A stretch of DNA of 64,000 nucleotides from Bacillaceae bacterium JMAK1 (GTDB lineage Bacteria > Bacillota > Bacilli > Bacillales > Marinococcaceae). The stretch lies in the NCBI GenBank assembly GCA_012970285.1, contig JIBW01000007.1, positions 248,001 to 312,000 of the forward strand, written 5' to 3'. The notes under the pieces are model-generated. The model had not been told where the DNA came from, did not search any database, and saw only the letters and a list, made by a program, of their open reading frames with translations. Positions 26,232 to 34,819 of the stretch are shown here, in pieces. Every line of letters starts with the position of its first letter. Positions within the stretch are counted from its first letter, which is position 1. Made by a program: the position numbers and the translations under genes.

Positions 26232-26267
26232 AACGGCATGGCTTTTAATAAGCTATGTCGTTTTTTA
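26232..26267 (+). terminator. Terminator of the SDR gene
   Basis: AACGGCATGGCTT pairs with AAGCTATGTCGTT (13 pairs, two G-U), followed by TTTTTT. Confidence 0.85.
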
Positions 26268-26280
26268 TTTCATCAACAGA

Positions 26281-26309
26281 TTGACAATAACACTACAAAC
26301 TCTTATGAT
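26281..26309 (+). promoter_or_regulatory. Sigma-A promoter of the SAM riboswitch/met operon
   Basis: TTGACA (26281-26286), 17-bp spacer, TATGAT (26304-26309): a near-consensus promoter upstream of the riboswitch. Confidence 0.85.
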
Positions 26310-26340
26310 AATGAGTATTACAAAAATTGAATACATGATT

Positions 26341-26504
26341 ACTTATCTAGAGTGACCGAGGGAAAGGCCCGATGACGTCCAGCAACCTCCTGAAATAGGA
26401 AGGTGCCAAATCCTACAGAATGAATTCCATTCTGAAAGATAAGTCGATAGCCGATCGAGATCGGTCATATAGACTTTTTTTCAATGGAAAAAGGGTCTTT
26501 TTTT
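26341..26504 (+). ncRNA. SAM-I (S-box) riboswitch with antiterminator and terminator
   Basis: The core has the S-box landmarks AGGGAAAGGCCCGATGA, CCAGCAACC and AAGGTGCCAAATCC. P1 pairs ACTTATC (26341-26347) with GATAAGT (26438-26444). The AAGT of that strand can instead pair with GACTT at 26472-26476 to make an antiterminator (26441-26475). The true terminator is AGACTTTTTTTC (26471-26482) with GAAAAAGGGTCT (26487-26498) plus a run of T. With SAM, P1 forms, the antiterminator is lost and transcription stops. The downstream genes are the methionine importer, the expected target. Confidence 0.96.
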
Positions 26505-26523
26505 ATTGGATTGGAGGAAGAAG

Positions 26524-27537
26524 ATGATCGACATTAAGCAAGTCACGAAGGTATACCATACTAAAAAGAAAAGCGTTACTGGTGTGAAAGATGTTTCCTT
26601 GACGATTCATAAAGGTGATGTTTTTGGGATTGTTGGGTATTCTGGCGCTGGTAAGAGTTCGCTACTTCGTTGTATTAATATGCTCGAAAGACCTTCTAGT
26701 GGAACGATCAGCGTAGACGGTATGGAGATGACGAAGTTAAAGGGAGAGGCACTTCGTCAGCAGAGACTTAAAATTGGCATGATCTTTCAGCATTTCTACT
26801 TAATCAATCAGAAAACGGTCTATGAGAATATTGCGTTTGCCCTGCGTGCTGCGGGGGCATCGTCTGATAAGATACCTAGTCGCGTAGAAGAGCTACTACG
26901 AGTCGTTGAGCTTTCTGATAAGCGTGATGTGTACCCTGCACAATTAAGCGGTGGTCAGAAACAACGGGTCGGTATTGCTCGAGCATTATCCAATAATCCG
27001 ACTGTGCTGTTGTGTGATGAAGCAACATCAGCGCTTGACCCGACAACAACGCAATCGATCTTACGATTACTAAAATCATTGAATAAAGAGCTTGGCTTAA
27101 CGATTGTGCTTATCACACATGAAATGGGTGTCGTAAAAGAGATCTGCAATCGGATGGCGATTATGCAAGATGGTGAAGTTGTCGAACACGGAAATGTGTA
27201 CGATTTGTTCGCAGATCCAAAGAACACGTTAACGAAGGAATTTATCACGAATGTCGTTTCCTTTGATGTTCCAGAAGAAACTCTTGTGAAGTGTACAGGA
27301 ACGCTCATTAAAGTGATGTTCCAAGGTTCCTCTGCAGGCGAAGGAATTATCGGAGATATGTTGCAAGAAGTCAATGTTAGAGGGAATTTCTTGCACGGTG
27401 CCATTGAGTATATTGAGGGCAAACCACTTGGGATTTTCATTCTGGAGCTTACGGGTGATCCTGAACAAGTGAATCAAGCGATGGATTACATCCAAAAACG
27501 TCACGTACGAGTGGAGGTCATCTCCCATGGATATTGA
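26524..27537 (+). CDS. metN: Methionine ABC importer, ATPase MetN
   Basis: About 337 residues: ABC domain (Walker A GYSGAGKSS, signature LSGGQKQRVG, Walker B VLLCDEATSALDP) plus a C-terminal NIL domain from about residue 265, which binds methionine and inhibits transport. GGAGGA sets the ATG at 26524. First gene after the SAM riboswitch, so it is expressed when SAM is low. Overlaps metI by 11 bases. Confidence 0.95.
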   Translation: MIDIKQVTKVYHTKKKSVTGVKDVSLTIHKGDVFGIVGYSGAGKSSLLRCINMLERPSSGTISVDGMEMTKLKGEALRQQRLKIGMIFQHFYLINQKTVYENIAFALRAAGASSDKIPSRVEELLRVVELSDKRDVYPAQLSGGQKQRVGIARALSNNPTVLLCDEATSALDPTTTQSILRLLKSLNKELGLTIVLITHEMGVVKEICNRMAIMQDGEVVEHGNVYDLFADPKNTLTKEFITNVVSFDVPEETLVKCTGTLIKVMFQGSSAGEGIIGDMLQEVNVRGNFLHGAIEYIEGKPLGIFILELTGDPEQVNQAMDYIQKRHVRVEVISHGY

Positions 27538-28192
27538 ACAACTTATTGATTTACTACCAGAAATGACAGAAGCATTTTTAGAAACGATGCAAATGATTGG
27601 GATTTCAACAGCGGTTGCGATACTGATCGGACTTCCACTAGGTGTGATTTTGTTTGTGACGGATCGAGGATTGTTTTGGCAAAATCTTGTAGTGCAACAA
27701 ATCTTAAGTTTTATCGTCAATGTCGTTCGTTCCATTCCTTATATCATTTTACTCGTCTTACTATTTCCAATTACGGGATTACTTGTCGGGACGACGACGG
27801 GACCGATTGCTGCAAGTGTATCGCTTTCTGTTGCAGCCATTCCGTTTTTTGCACGAATTGTGGAAACCGCACTTCGTGACATTGATAAAGGCATGATCGA
27901 AGCCGCGATTGCCACGGGTGCAACGCCGTGGATGATTATGAAAGATGTGCTATTTCCAGAAGCTCGTTCAGCCATTATTCAAGGGCTCACACTTACGATT
28001 ATTAGTCTCATTGCATACTCAGCAATGGCTGGTGTCGTTGGTGGTGGCGGTATTGGTGATTTGGCAATCCGTTACGGTCATTATCGCTACGATACGACCA
28101 TTATGATTTCGACGGTTGTGCTACTCATCGTACTCGTTCAATTAATTCAACAAATTGGTGATGTCGTTGCAAAACGATTAGATCGAAGATAA
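27527..28192 (+). CDS. metI: Methionine ABC importer, permease MetI
   Basis: 221 residues with five to six membrane helices; the loop EAAIATGATPWMIMKDVLFPEA is the ATPase-contact EAA motif, and the GGGGIGDLAIRYGH end is typical of MetI. GGAGG lies inside the end of metN. Pairs with MetN and MetQ. Confidence 0.95.
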   Translation: MDIEQLIDLLPEMTEAFLETMQMIGISTAVAILIGLPLGVILFVTDRGLFWQNLVVQQILSFIVNVVRSIPYIILLVLLFPITGLLVGTTTGPIAASVSLSVAAIPFFARIVETALRDIDKGMIEAAIATGATPWMIMKDVLFPEARSAIIQGLTLTIISLIAYSAMAGVVGGGGIGDLAIRYGHYRYDTTIMISTVVLLIVLVQLIQQIGDVVAKRLDRR

Positions 28193-28211
28193 AGAAAAGG
28201 AGAGAAATCAA

Positions 28212-29027
28212 ATGAGAAAACAGTTAGGAGCAATTGTAGGAGGTCTACTCATCTTAACCGCTTGTAGTAGTGAGGAGGAAGCAGGGGGTACGGATGATCA
28301 GCAAGACATTACAATCGGTGCAACAGCAGGACCATATAGCGACATGCTATCATCAGCCATCGTCCCTGGCCTAGAAGAGAAAGGCTATAGTGTTGATATC
28401 CAAGAGTTTTCCGATTATGTGTACCCGAACAATGCGCTAGCGAATGAAGAAATTGATGCGAACCTATTTCAGCATACTGTCTATTTAGAAAACTTCACAG
28501 AGCAAAACAATTTAGATCTCGTTGGACTCATTGCAGTGCCAACAGCACCGATGGGATTGTATTCAGAGGCATATGAAACGATTGAAGATATTGAGAATGG
28601 TGATGAAATTGCAATCCCGAACGATCCGACCAATGCGGCAAGGGCATTTATGATTCTAGAAGAAGCTGGTCTTATCGGTTTCGAAGACGGCATTGATGAA
28701 CTAACGGCATCGGCTCGTGATATTACAGACAATCCTTTAGATTTGCAGTTTGTGGAACTTGAGGCCGCTCAGCTGCCTAGACAAGTAGGAAGTTCAGAAA
28801 TTACAGCTGTGCCAGGGAACTTTGCATTAAGTGCCAATCTAGATCTGTTAGAGGCACTAGAGTTAGAGAATATGCCAGATCAGTATCGAAACGTTGTTGC
28901 TGTTCGTGCAGAGGATGAAGAAAGTACGTTAGCGAATGATATCGTTGAAGTCATTCAATCCGAACAATTTGAAGAAACGATTGATGAAGAATTCGAAGGT
29001 TTTGGAAAGCCAGAGTGGATGGAGTAA
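28212..29027 (+). CDS. metQ: Methionine-binding lipoprotein MetQ
   Basis: 271 residues, lipobox ILTAC, NlpA family. DANLFQHTVYLENF (about residues 82-95) and AIPNDPTNAARAFMILEEAGLI are diagnostic of methionine-binding proteins. Mature N-terminus is strongly acidic, as in other exported proteins of this window. Ends the metNIQ operon; a terminator follows. Confidence 0.95.
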   Translation: MRKQLGAIVGGLLILTACSSEEEAGGTDDQQDITIGATAGPYSDMLSSAIVPGLEEKGYSVDIQEFSDYVYPNNALANEEIDANLFQHTVYLENFTEQNNLDLVGLIAVPTAPMGLYSEAYETIEDIENGDEIAIPNDPTNAARAFMILEEAGLIGFEDGIDELTASARDITDNPLDLQFVELEAAQLPRQVGSSEITAVPGNFALSANLDLLEALELENMPDQYRNVVAVRAEDEESTLANDIVEVIQSEQFEETIDEEFEGFGKPEWME

Positions 29028-29047
29028 TTTAATTAAATGGACACACG

Positions 29048-29085
29048 AAAAAGTTCGAACGAAGCTATACTCGTTCGAACTTTTT
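29048..29085. terminator. Bidirectional terminator after metQ
   Basis: AAAAAGTTCGAACGA and TCGTTCGAACTTTTT form a perfect 15-bp stem around an 8-nt loop. It serves metNIQ and the convergent small membrane protein gene. Confidence 0.93.
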
Positions 29086-29412
29086 CATTTTGTAGATGTT
29101 ATAAACGGTCGTTACGATATAAATGATCGTAACGAGAAGTGGCATATAGAAGGAGAAGAAGATCAATGAGTTTGCTGAAGTTATTCCCCAATACATAAAA
29201 ATCGCAGGAGCAATAATGACACTAGACACAACGCGTAATCTGTACTTTGTAATGGTTCCTTTGAGCATTATGAGGACAATGAGATTAGCGAATATAATAA
29301 AAGCAAATGCAAAGTTCATCCAAGCAACAGGATACATAAATACAATCACTCCAGAAACGTACTTAGTGTAATGGTTACCCGTAAAATAATGTAAATAATC
29401 AAGAATTATCAT
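29065..29412 (-). CDS. Small hypothetical membrane protein
   Basis: Up to 115 residues with three hydrophobic stretches and a basic C-terminal tail (YKMKKFERV). I do not recognise a family. The start is uncertain: no ribosome site lies before the ATG at 29412, whereas GGAG is found 11 nt before an internal ATG at 29337. Its stop lies inside the bidirectional terminator. Isolated between metQ and the TAXI-TRAP cluster. Confidence 0.55.
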   Translation of the reverse strand: MIILDYLHYFTGNHYTKYVSGVIVFMYPVAWMNFAFAFIIFANLIVLIMLKGTITKYRLRVVSSVIIAPAIFMYWGITSANSLIFFSFYMPLLVTIIYIVTTVYNIYKMKKFERV

Positions 29413-29539
29413 CTGTGTATATTGAAAAAAACGGGTCTTTTACATAATTACTATGATTTACGTGTTAGAGCTTTATGTAGATTACGGTATTAGTAAATCG
29501 TTGTATGCTAAGGAACATTGTATAGAATGTCTAAGCTTA

Positions 29540-29580
29540 AATGAGTCCATTGAACAACTATCTTGTTCAATGGACTCATT
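29540..29580. terminator. Perfect 17-bp hairpin after the TAXI permease
   Basis: AATGAGTCCATTGAACA and TGTTCAATGGACTCATT pair perfectly around 7 nt, 13 bases beyond the permease stop. No clear T-tract on either side, so it may act as a 3-prime stabiliser or a weak terminator. Confidence 0.5.
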
Positions 29581-29592
29581 AGTTATTGCTAT

Positions 29593-31497
29593 TTAAGCTT
29601 CTACTAAACTTCCTGTTCCATGATTTTTATCTTTGGTTTTCATAAAGTAAGCGATTGCAAGTATTCCAAGAACAATACCTGTAATGGATGTAGTTAGATC
29701 TGGGAGAATGACGAGAATGGCGCATAGTAACATGAATCCTCGCTCGAATACTCCATACAATGGTCGAATCATATAACCGGAGACTGTAGCGACTAAGAAT
29801 ACCGTTCCAATTAATAAAATGATAGACGCTTGAATGGTCTGCCAAGGAGTTCCAATTAATAGCAATTCTGGCTTAAAGACAAATACAAATGGAACCAAAA
29901 ATCCAACGAGGGCATAACGGAAAGCAAGCAGTCCCGTTTTCCAAGCCGGTGCTTTTGCAATTCCTGCGGCTGCAAATGAAGCTAAGCAAACAGGTGGTGT
30001 AATTTGTGCAATAATTGAAAAATAAAAAACGAACATGTTTGCTGGTAATGGTGCGATTCCGAGTTCTGTTAGAATCGGCACGAACAAGATGAACGATGCT
30101 AGATAAGCTGCGACAGTTGGTAAGGCAAGACCAATGAGTATACAGCCAATACCAGTTATGAGTAGTGGTAAGTATAGTCCCCCTGAGCCAAGATCAGCGA
30201 TCATATCTCCTGCACTTGAAGAAAGCCCTGACATAATTACTACACCAATTATAATTCCACAAGCGGCTGTAGGAATTGCAATTTGAGCGACTTGTTTCGT
30301 TCCTTCTAAAAAGGTTTCAAATAGTTCTTTGAGACGAATACGGGACTTAAATCGAAAGAGATTGATTAGTAAGATCGCTGCAATGCCTGATAATGCGGCG
30401 TACATTAATGACGTTCCACTCAAAATGTTATAAATTACAAGTAACATTGGTGCAAGTAAGTAAAGGCGTTTTAAGATAGGGTCAGTATCAATGACAATTT
30501 CTCTCGAGAGTTGGGTGATTTTATTTTTTCTCGAGATAAAGTCTACGAGAATAAATAATGATAGTAAGTAAGCTGCTGCAGGTATAATTGCTGCAATGGC
30601 AATCTCACTATAAGGAACACCAATCATATCTGCCATAATAAACGCACCTACACCCATGATTGGTGGTAAGATTTGACCGCTTGTTGACGCAGATGCTTCA
30701 ATGGCCGCAGCTTCTTCAGGCTTATACCCAGCCCGTTTCATTAATGGAATGGTCAACACACCAGTTGAGGTTACATTGGCAACAGCACTTCCGTTTACAG
30801 TTCCAAGCAATGCGCTGCTCGCAATAGACGCTTTTGCAGGACCACCGCTACTATTGTTACCGATTTTCATGCCGAGATTTATAAGCACGTTTCCGCCACC
30901 ACAAACTGCAAAGAGCGTTCCAAAAAGGATAAAGTAATACAAAAAGCCCGCCGAAGCATTCAAAGGTGCACCAAAAATACCATCTGCCCCCATGATCATC
31001 AAATCCGTAAAATGATTTAAGTTCGTTCCCGCATGACTAAAGATGGAAGGTAAAAAGCCCCCGACCCATAAGTAAGCAATAAATAGTAAAATAAAGAATA
31101 ATAGATTCCAGCCAATGGTTCGACGAACCGATTCAAGTAAGATAAGGATCGTTGCAAACATTATTACGTAATCCAATAATAGTAAGCTATCAAGATATTG
31201 TATACGGTTCATCAGCCGTTCTGCTTGTGAGAAGAAATAACCGACCATAGACAAAAGTGTTACTAATATGACGCCATCAATTATGTTACCAACCCGTTGA
31301 TACTGTTTGTTTACAGGCACATTTTCTTTTGGCCTATACAAAGGAAACCAAAGAATGGCGACCGCCAATGCAAGAATTAAATGGATTGGGTTTTGTAAAA
31401 GTGGTGGTAACGGTTGAATAAATGCCAGATACAATTGAAATAACAAGAATGACACGGAAACAAATATAATTAGTGAACGTCGTAGCGGGAACGCCAT
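29593..31497 (-). CDS. TRAP transporter permease, TAXI type, fused 4TM/12TM
   Basis: About 634 residues with many membrane helices: the small and large TRAP permeases in one chain, as usual for TAXI systems. The segments SIASSALLGTVNGSAVANVTSTG, ASTSGQILPPIMGVGAFIMAD and AQITPPVCLASFAAAGIA are characteristic. AGGAGG with 7-nt spacing favours the ATG at 31497 over starts further upstream. Last gene of the sugar-acid cluster, working with the TAXI binding protein just before it. Confidence 0.92.
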   Translation of the reverse strand: MAFPLRRSLIIFVSVSFLLFQLYLAFIQPLPPLLQNPIHLILALAVAILWFPLYRPKENVPVNKQYQRVGNIIDGVILVTLLSMVGYFFSQAERLMNRIQYLDSLLLLDYVIMFATILILLESVRRTIGWNLLFFILLFIAYLWVGGFLPSIFSHAGTNLNHFTDLMIMGADGIFGAPLNASAGFLYYFILFGTLFAVCGGGNVLINLGMKIGNNSSGGPAKASIASSALLGTVNGSAVANVTSTGVLTIPLMKRAGYKPEEAAAIEASASTSGQILPPIMGVGAFIMADMIGVPYSEIAIAAIIPAAAYLLSLFILVDFISRKNKITQLSREIVIDTDPILKRLYLLAPMLLVIYNILSGTSLMYAALSGIAAILLINLFRFKSRIRLKELFETFLEGTKQVAQIAIPTAACGIIIGVVIMSGLSSSAGDMIADLGSGGLYLPLLITGIGCILIGLALPTVAAYLASFILFVPILTELGIAPLPANMFVFYFSIIAQITPPVCLASFAAAGIAKAPAWKTGLLAFRYALVGFLVPFVFVFKPELLLIGTPWQTIQASIILLIGTVFLVATVSGYMIRPLYGVFERGFMLLCAILVILPDLTTSITGIVLGILAIAYFMKTKDKNHGTGSLVEA

Positions 31498-31514
31498 GCC
31501 CATACCTCCTAGGT

Positions 31515-32534
31515 TCATGATTCTAAACATCCAGATTCTTTATAGTATTGCTCCGCCCCAGGATGAAGTGGTGCACCAGCTCTCGTTGGTTCACATGCAT
31601 TCTCCGGTTCAAAGTCTTGAAATGCGGAAAAGCTGCTCACAAGTGCTTCCTTATTCTCTGCCATTTCTTTAGCCAATATATAAGCATGATCGTCGGGCAT
31701 GGATTTATGAACGAGAAGTGTTGTAGGTGAGCCTACGGTATGCATATCTTCTGATACGACACCGTTAAAGCTTCCAGCTGGGATCGTTTGCCTTGCATAA
31801 CCTTGTTCAAATAACCGATCTTGCAATGAGTCACTTAGTTGTGCGAAATGTAGTTCTGTCGTAAGAGATAATTCTACATAGTTTGCTTGGTTGAGATTGG
31901 TGTGATCAATCGTAATATCAGCTCGATTATCTCTTAACATATCAATAACATTACTAGAGTCAGTGAGCGTAATGTTCCCGCCCCAAGAACGAATATCATC
32001 ATACGTGACACCGAGTTCTGAAAGGATGACATTTTGGGTCACTTCACCAAATGAACCGGTATCTTTGGATGCAATTCTCACGGGGTATTCGTCATCGATC
32101 ACTTCTTCTAGCGTCGTATATCCGGTCCTGTTGACGAAATTCTCTGTAAATACAACGATGGCAACCGGAGCATCTAAACCACCTCCGACGGAGCGGACGT
32201 CTTGAACTGGTGGTCGGTCGAGGATGCCATCTTCATATGCCCAGATTGCCGGAGCAGCATTACCGATCGTAATGTCTGCAGTTTGTTGTTCAATGATGTA
32301 CGAGGCGGCAATTCCGCCAGGTGACGTCGTTTGTGAATGGATTTCTGTACCATCATTAAACTTCTCATCATAAATAGTAGTAAATGCATTCGTCATCGTA
32401 TTAAAAGAAGTTCCTAAACCTTGAGTGGAGAACACATATTGATTTCCTGATTCGTTCGCATTACTCTCATTTGAACACCCAGTAATCACAAAGAAGATGC
32501 TTAAGAATAGGAATGATACCATTTGGAATTTCAT
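31515..32534 (-). CDS. TAXI-family TRAP solute-binding lipoprotein
   Basis: 339 residues, lipobox FVITGC. NMR-like TAXI features are visible: FSTQGLGTSFNTMTNAFTTIY near the N-terminus, SPGGIAASYIIEQQTADITIGNAAP and LVHKSMPDDHAYILAKEMAENKE near the C-terminus. It delivers a carboxylate to the fused permease encoded 17 bases downstream. The gene lies in a cluster for C4-type sugar-acid phosphates, so the ligand is probably a hydroxylated carboxylic acid. Confidence 0.9.
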   Translation of the reverse strand: MKFQMVSFLFLSIFFVITGCSNESNANESGNQYVFSTQGLGTSFNTMTNAFTTIYDEKFNDGTEIHSQTTSPGGIAASYIIEQQTADITIGNAAPAIWAYEDGILDRPPVQDVRSVGGGLDAPVAIVVFTENFVNRTGYTTLEEVIDDEYPVRIASKDTGSFGEVTQNVILSELGVTYDDIRSWGGNITLTDSSNVIDMLRDNRADITIDHTNLNQANYVELSLTTELHFAQLSDSLQDRLFEQGYARQTIPAGSFNGVVSEDMHTVGSPTTLLVHKSMPDDHAYILAKEMAENKEALVSSFSAFQDFEPENACEPTRAGAPLHPGAEQYYKESGCLES

Positions 32535-32540
32535 GATTCT

Positions 32541-33545
32541 TTACACCTCTCGCTTATGAGATTTTGTATTGGCAAGGGTAATCGCAGTGAGGAGTGCTTG
32601 TACCATGCTTTGCTCATCTGCGAGGTTTTTACCTGCAATGTCAAACGCTGTGCCGTGGTCAACGCTCGTTCGAATAATCGGTAAACCGATCGTAATGTTG
32701 ACGCCATCGTCGATTCCAAGCACTTTAATTGGTGCGTGACCTTGATCGTGATACATAGCAATAACAGCATCATAATCACCACGTTGCGCTAAATAAAACA
32801 ATGTGTCAGCAGGTAGTGGACCAACAGCATTAATACCAACAGCTTTCGCTTTCTTTATAGCAGGTTCAATCTTTTCTTCTTCTTCGCCGTACCCAAACAA
32901 TCCATTTTCTCCAGCGTGAGGATTAATACCACATACGCCAATCCTTGGAGAGGAGATATCCATTGCTTTAAGTGTTTGATGTGCAAGTTCAATGGTCGTC
33001 AGAACACGTTCAGGTGTAATCCGTTGAATGGCATCGATCAGTCCCATGTGCGTAGTCACATGCATGACGTTTAATTTAGGAGAACTTAGCATCATAGAAA
33101 AGTCATCGGTGCCTGTTAAAGTGGCTAGAATCTCTGTATGACCAGGATACACATGCCCACCAAGATGGAGGGCTTCTTTGTTAAGCGGAGCTGTGCAAAT
33201 GGCATCAATGTCACCATTAAGAGCTAACTGTACTGCTTTTTCCACATAGTGATAAGCGGCGTTTCCGCATGCAGCTGATACTTTACCAAGCGACCATTCG
33301 TTTGGTAGTAGATTTAGATCGAGAAATGGTATTCCTTCTATAGTATCCTGGATACCAGAATGGTAACGTTGAAACTGTAATTGAGTACCTATGTTTTTCA
33401 TGGCTTTTTCAATAGCTTTTAAGTCGCCGATGACAACAGGTAGACAGTGTTCCAAGATTTCAGGTCGTTGTAATGCGTTTACGATGATTTCAGGGCCAAC
33501 GCCAGCAGCGTCTCCCATCGTAATGCCAATTACTGTTTTGTTCAT
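32541..33545 (-). CDS. PdxA-family 4-phospho-hydroxyacid dehydrogenase (PdxA2-like)
   Basis: 334 residues. GITMGDAAGVGPEII, CGINPHAGENGLFG and AMYHDQGHAPIKVLGIDDGVNITIG are PdxA signatures with the metal-binding His residues. True PdxA makes pyridoxine, but copies beside a DUF1537 kinase (PdxA2) oxidise and decarboxylate 4-phospho-D-threonate or D-erythronate to dihydroxyacetone phosphate. It overlaps the kinase gene by 4 bases, so the two enzymes are coupled. The exact stereoisomer is not predictable. Confidence 0.88.
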   Translation of the reverse strand: MNKTVIGITMGDAAGVGPEIIVNALQRPEILEHCLPVVIGDLKAIEKAMKNIGTQLQFQRYHSGIQDTIEGIPFLDLNLLPNEWSLGKVSAACGNAAYHYVEKAVQLALNGDIDAICTAPLNKEALHLGGHVYPGHTEILATLTGTDDFSMMLSSPKLNVMHVTTHMGLIDAIQRITPERVLTTIELAHQTLKAMDISSPRIGVCGINPHAGENGLFGYGEEEEKIEPAIKKAKAVGINAVGPLPADTLFYLAQRGDYDAVIAMYHDQGHAPIKVLGIDDGVNITIGLPIIRTSVDHGTAFDIAGKNLADEQSMVQALLTAITLANTKSHKREV

Positions 33546-34801
33546 TTTGTATCCCTACTTTTCACATGATTGTATGCATGTACAAGTGATTGTTCATTGC
33601 CATATGCACCAGCTTTTGTAATGATCGTGCACGTAGTTTCACCGATCAATGTCCCAAGAGGAATTCCGTCTTCGATTTCTTTAACCAACGTTATTCCTTT
33701 TACACCAAGCTTAGATACAATTGCTTTAGCGGTATCTCCGCCTGTTAAGATTAAGTTACTCACTTGCCCAGTGCCTACACCTTGTGCCGTAATGGCTGCG
33801 AGTGTGTGTACAATAACATAGCTGATATCTTCTTGAGAGTGTTCTGGTACTTTGTCTACAGTGAGTAACACATCTCGTCTTTGAGATAACATGTATTCTA
33901 ATGTTCTTATATACTCACTTATACAAGCAGGATTCGTGGTGATTTCTGTCATATTAATAGAAAGCGTTTCGATGTCACAGTCTTGCTTGAGGTGTTCAAT
34001 TTGTGTAGCGGTTCTTCCACTTGCACTACCTGAAACGAGTAGTGTTTGACCCTCTTGTGGCAGTGATTTGCTTTCTGCTTTTGTTATCTCAAGTGGTGTA
34101 AAGAGATAATCATAGAGCATTTCAATTAGCCCAGCTGAACCTACCCAAAGTGTACGATACGGTAGGGTAGAGTGAAGCATTGCGATTTTTTGAAGTTCTT
34201 CGTCGCTAGTTGCATCACACACAACAAAAGGTGATGTAGTTAGGAGACGTTCAACTTCTTCTTCCCATTGCAATGAATTCTCGTATAGTGAAGGGCGAAT
34301 ATGATTGACTACTTGATTTAATTGTTCTGTTAATAAAGTTGGTATATGTGACTCGAAAACGGGTGTTTTTGGATCGGTACGTACTTCTGTATAATGAAGC
34401 AATTGATCATGAACGTAATGAAAGCCTTCTTTCGTAAGACGTCCAGCTTTTGGATAGGCCGGTGCAATAATCACAACATCAAACGCGCCAGAATCGTATA
34501 ATGCATTAATCTCTGCCCCGAAATTCCCCCGTAAGGTTGAATCAATTTTTTTGTAAAAGTGAGGAGTCGGGGCGATTTCTGTTAATTCATTGATTAACGA
34601 TGCGATGCAATGGTAGGCGATGGAGGGGGAGAGTGCCCTAGAGTCTGTATCAAGGATCGTGACATCCTCTCCATGTTCAATGGCATCTTCAGCGTTAAAG
34701 AAGACTTTCGCACACCTTCCTTTTTTGGCAAGTTGTATACCGCTATCATTCGCGCCAGTTAAATCATCGGCAATAATAACGAGCTCATGAGGTCTTTTCA
34801 T
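33542..34801 (-). CDS. Four-carbon acid sugar kinase, DUF1537 family
   Basis: 419 residues. N-terminal IADDLTGANDSGIQLAKKG and C-terminal LILTGGDTAKAIV and ITKAGAYGNE are the substrate and ATP-binding signatures. Members phosphorylate D-threonate, D- or L-erythronate and related acids (DtnK, OtnK, DenK). Downstream partner is the PdxA-like dehydrogenase. Located 18 bases after the PrpR-like regulator gene. Confidence 0.9.
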   Translation of the reverse strand: MKRPHELVIIADDLTGANDSGIQLAKKGRCAKVFFNAEDAIEHGEDVTILDTDSRALSPSIAYHCIASLINELTEIAPTPHFYKKIDSTLRGNFGAEINALYDSGAFDVVIIAPAYPKAGRLTKEGFHYVHDQLLHYTEVRTDPKTPVFESHIPTLLTEQLNQVVNHIRPSLYENSLQWEEEVERLLTTSPFVVCDATSDEELQKIAMLHSTLPYRTLWVGSAGLIEMLYDYLFTPLEITKAESKSLPQEGQTLLVSGSASGRTATQIEHLKQDCDIETLSINMTEITTNPACISEYIRTLEYMLSQRRDVLLTVDKVPEHSQEDISYVIVHTLAAITAQGVGTGQVSNLILTGGDTAKAIVSKLGVKGITLVKEIEDGIPLGTLIGETTCTIITKAGAYGNEQSLVHAYNHVKSRDTK

Positions 34802-34819
34802 AATGATCTCTCCACATAG

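Noticed and set aside
26295-26320. Fur box before the SAM riboswitch
   Set aside because: TGATAATGAGTATTA resembles half of a Fur site, but the second half has two mismatches and methionine transport explains the control better.
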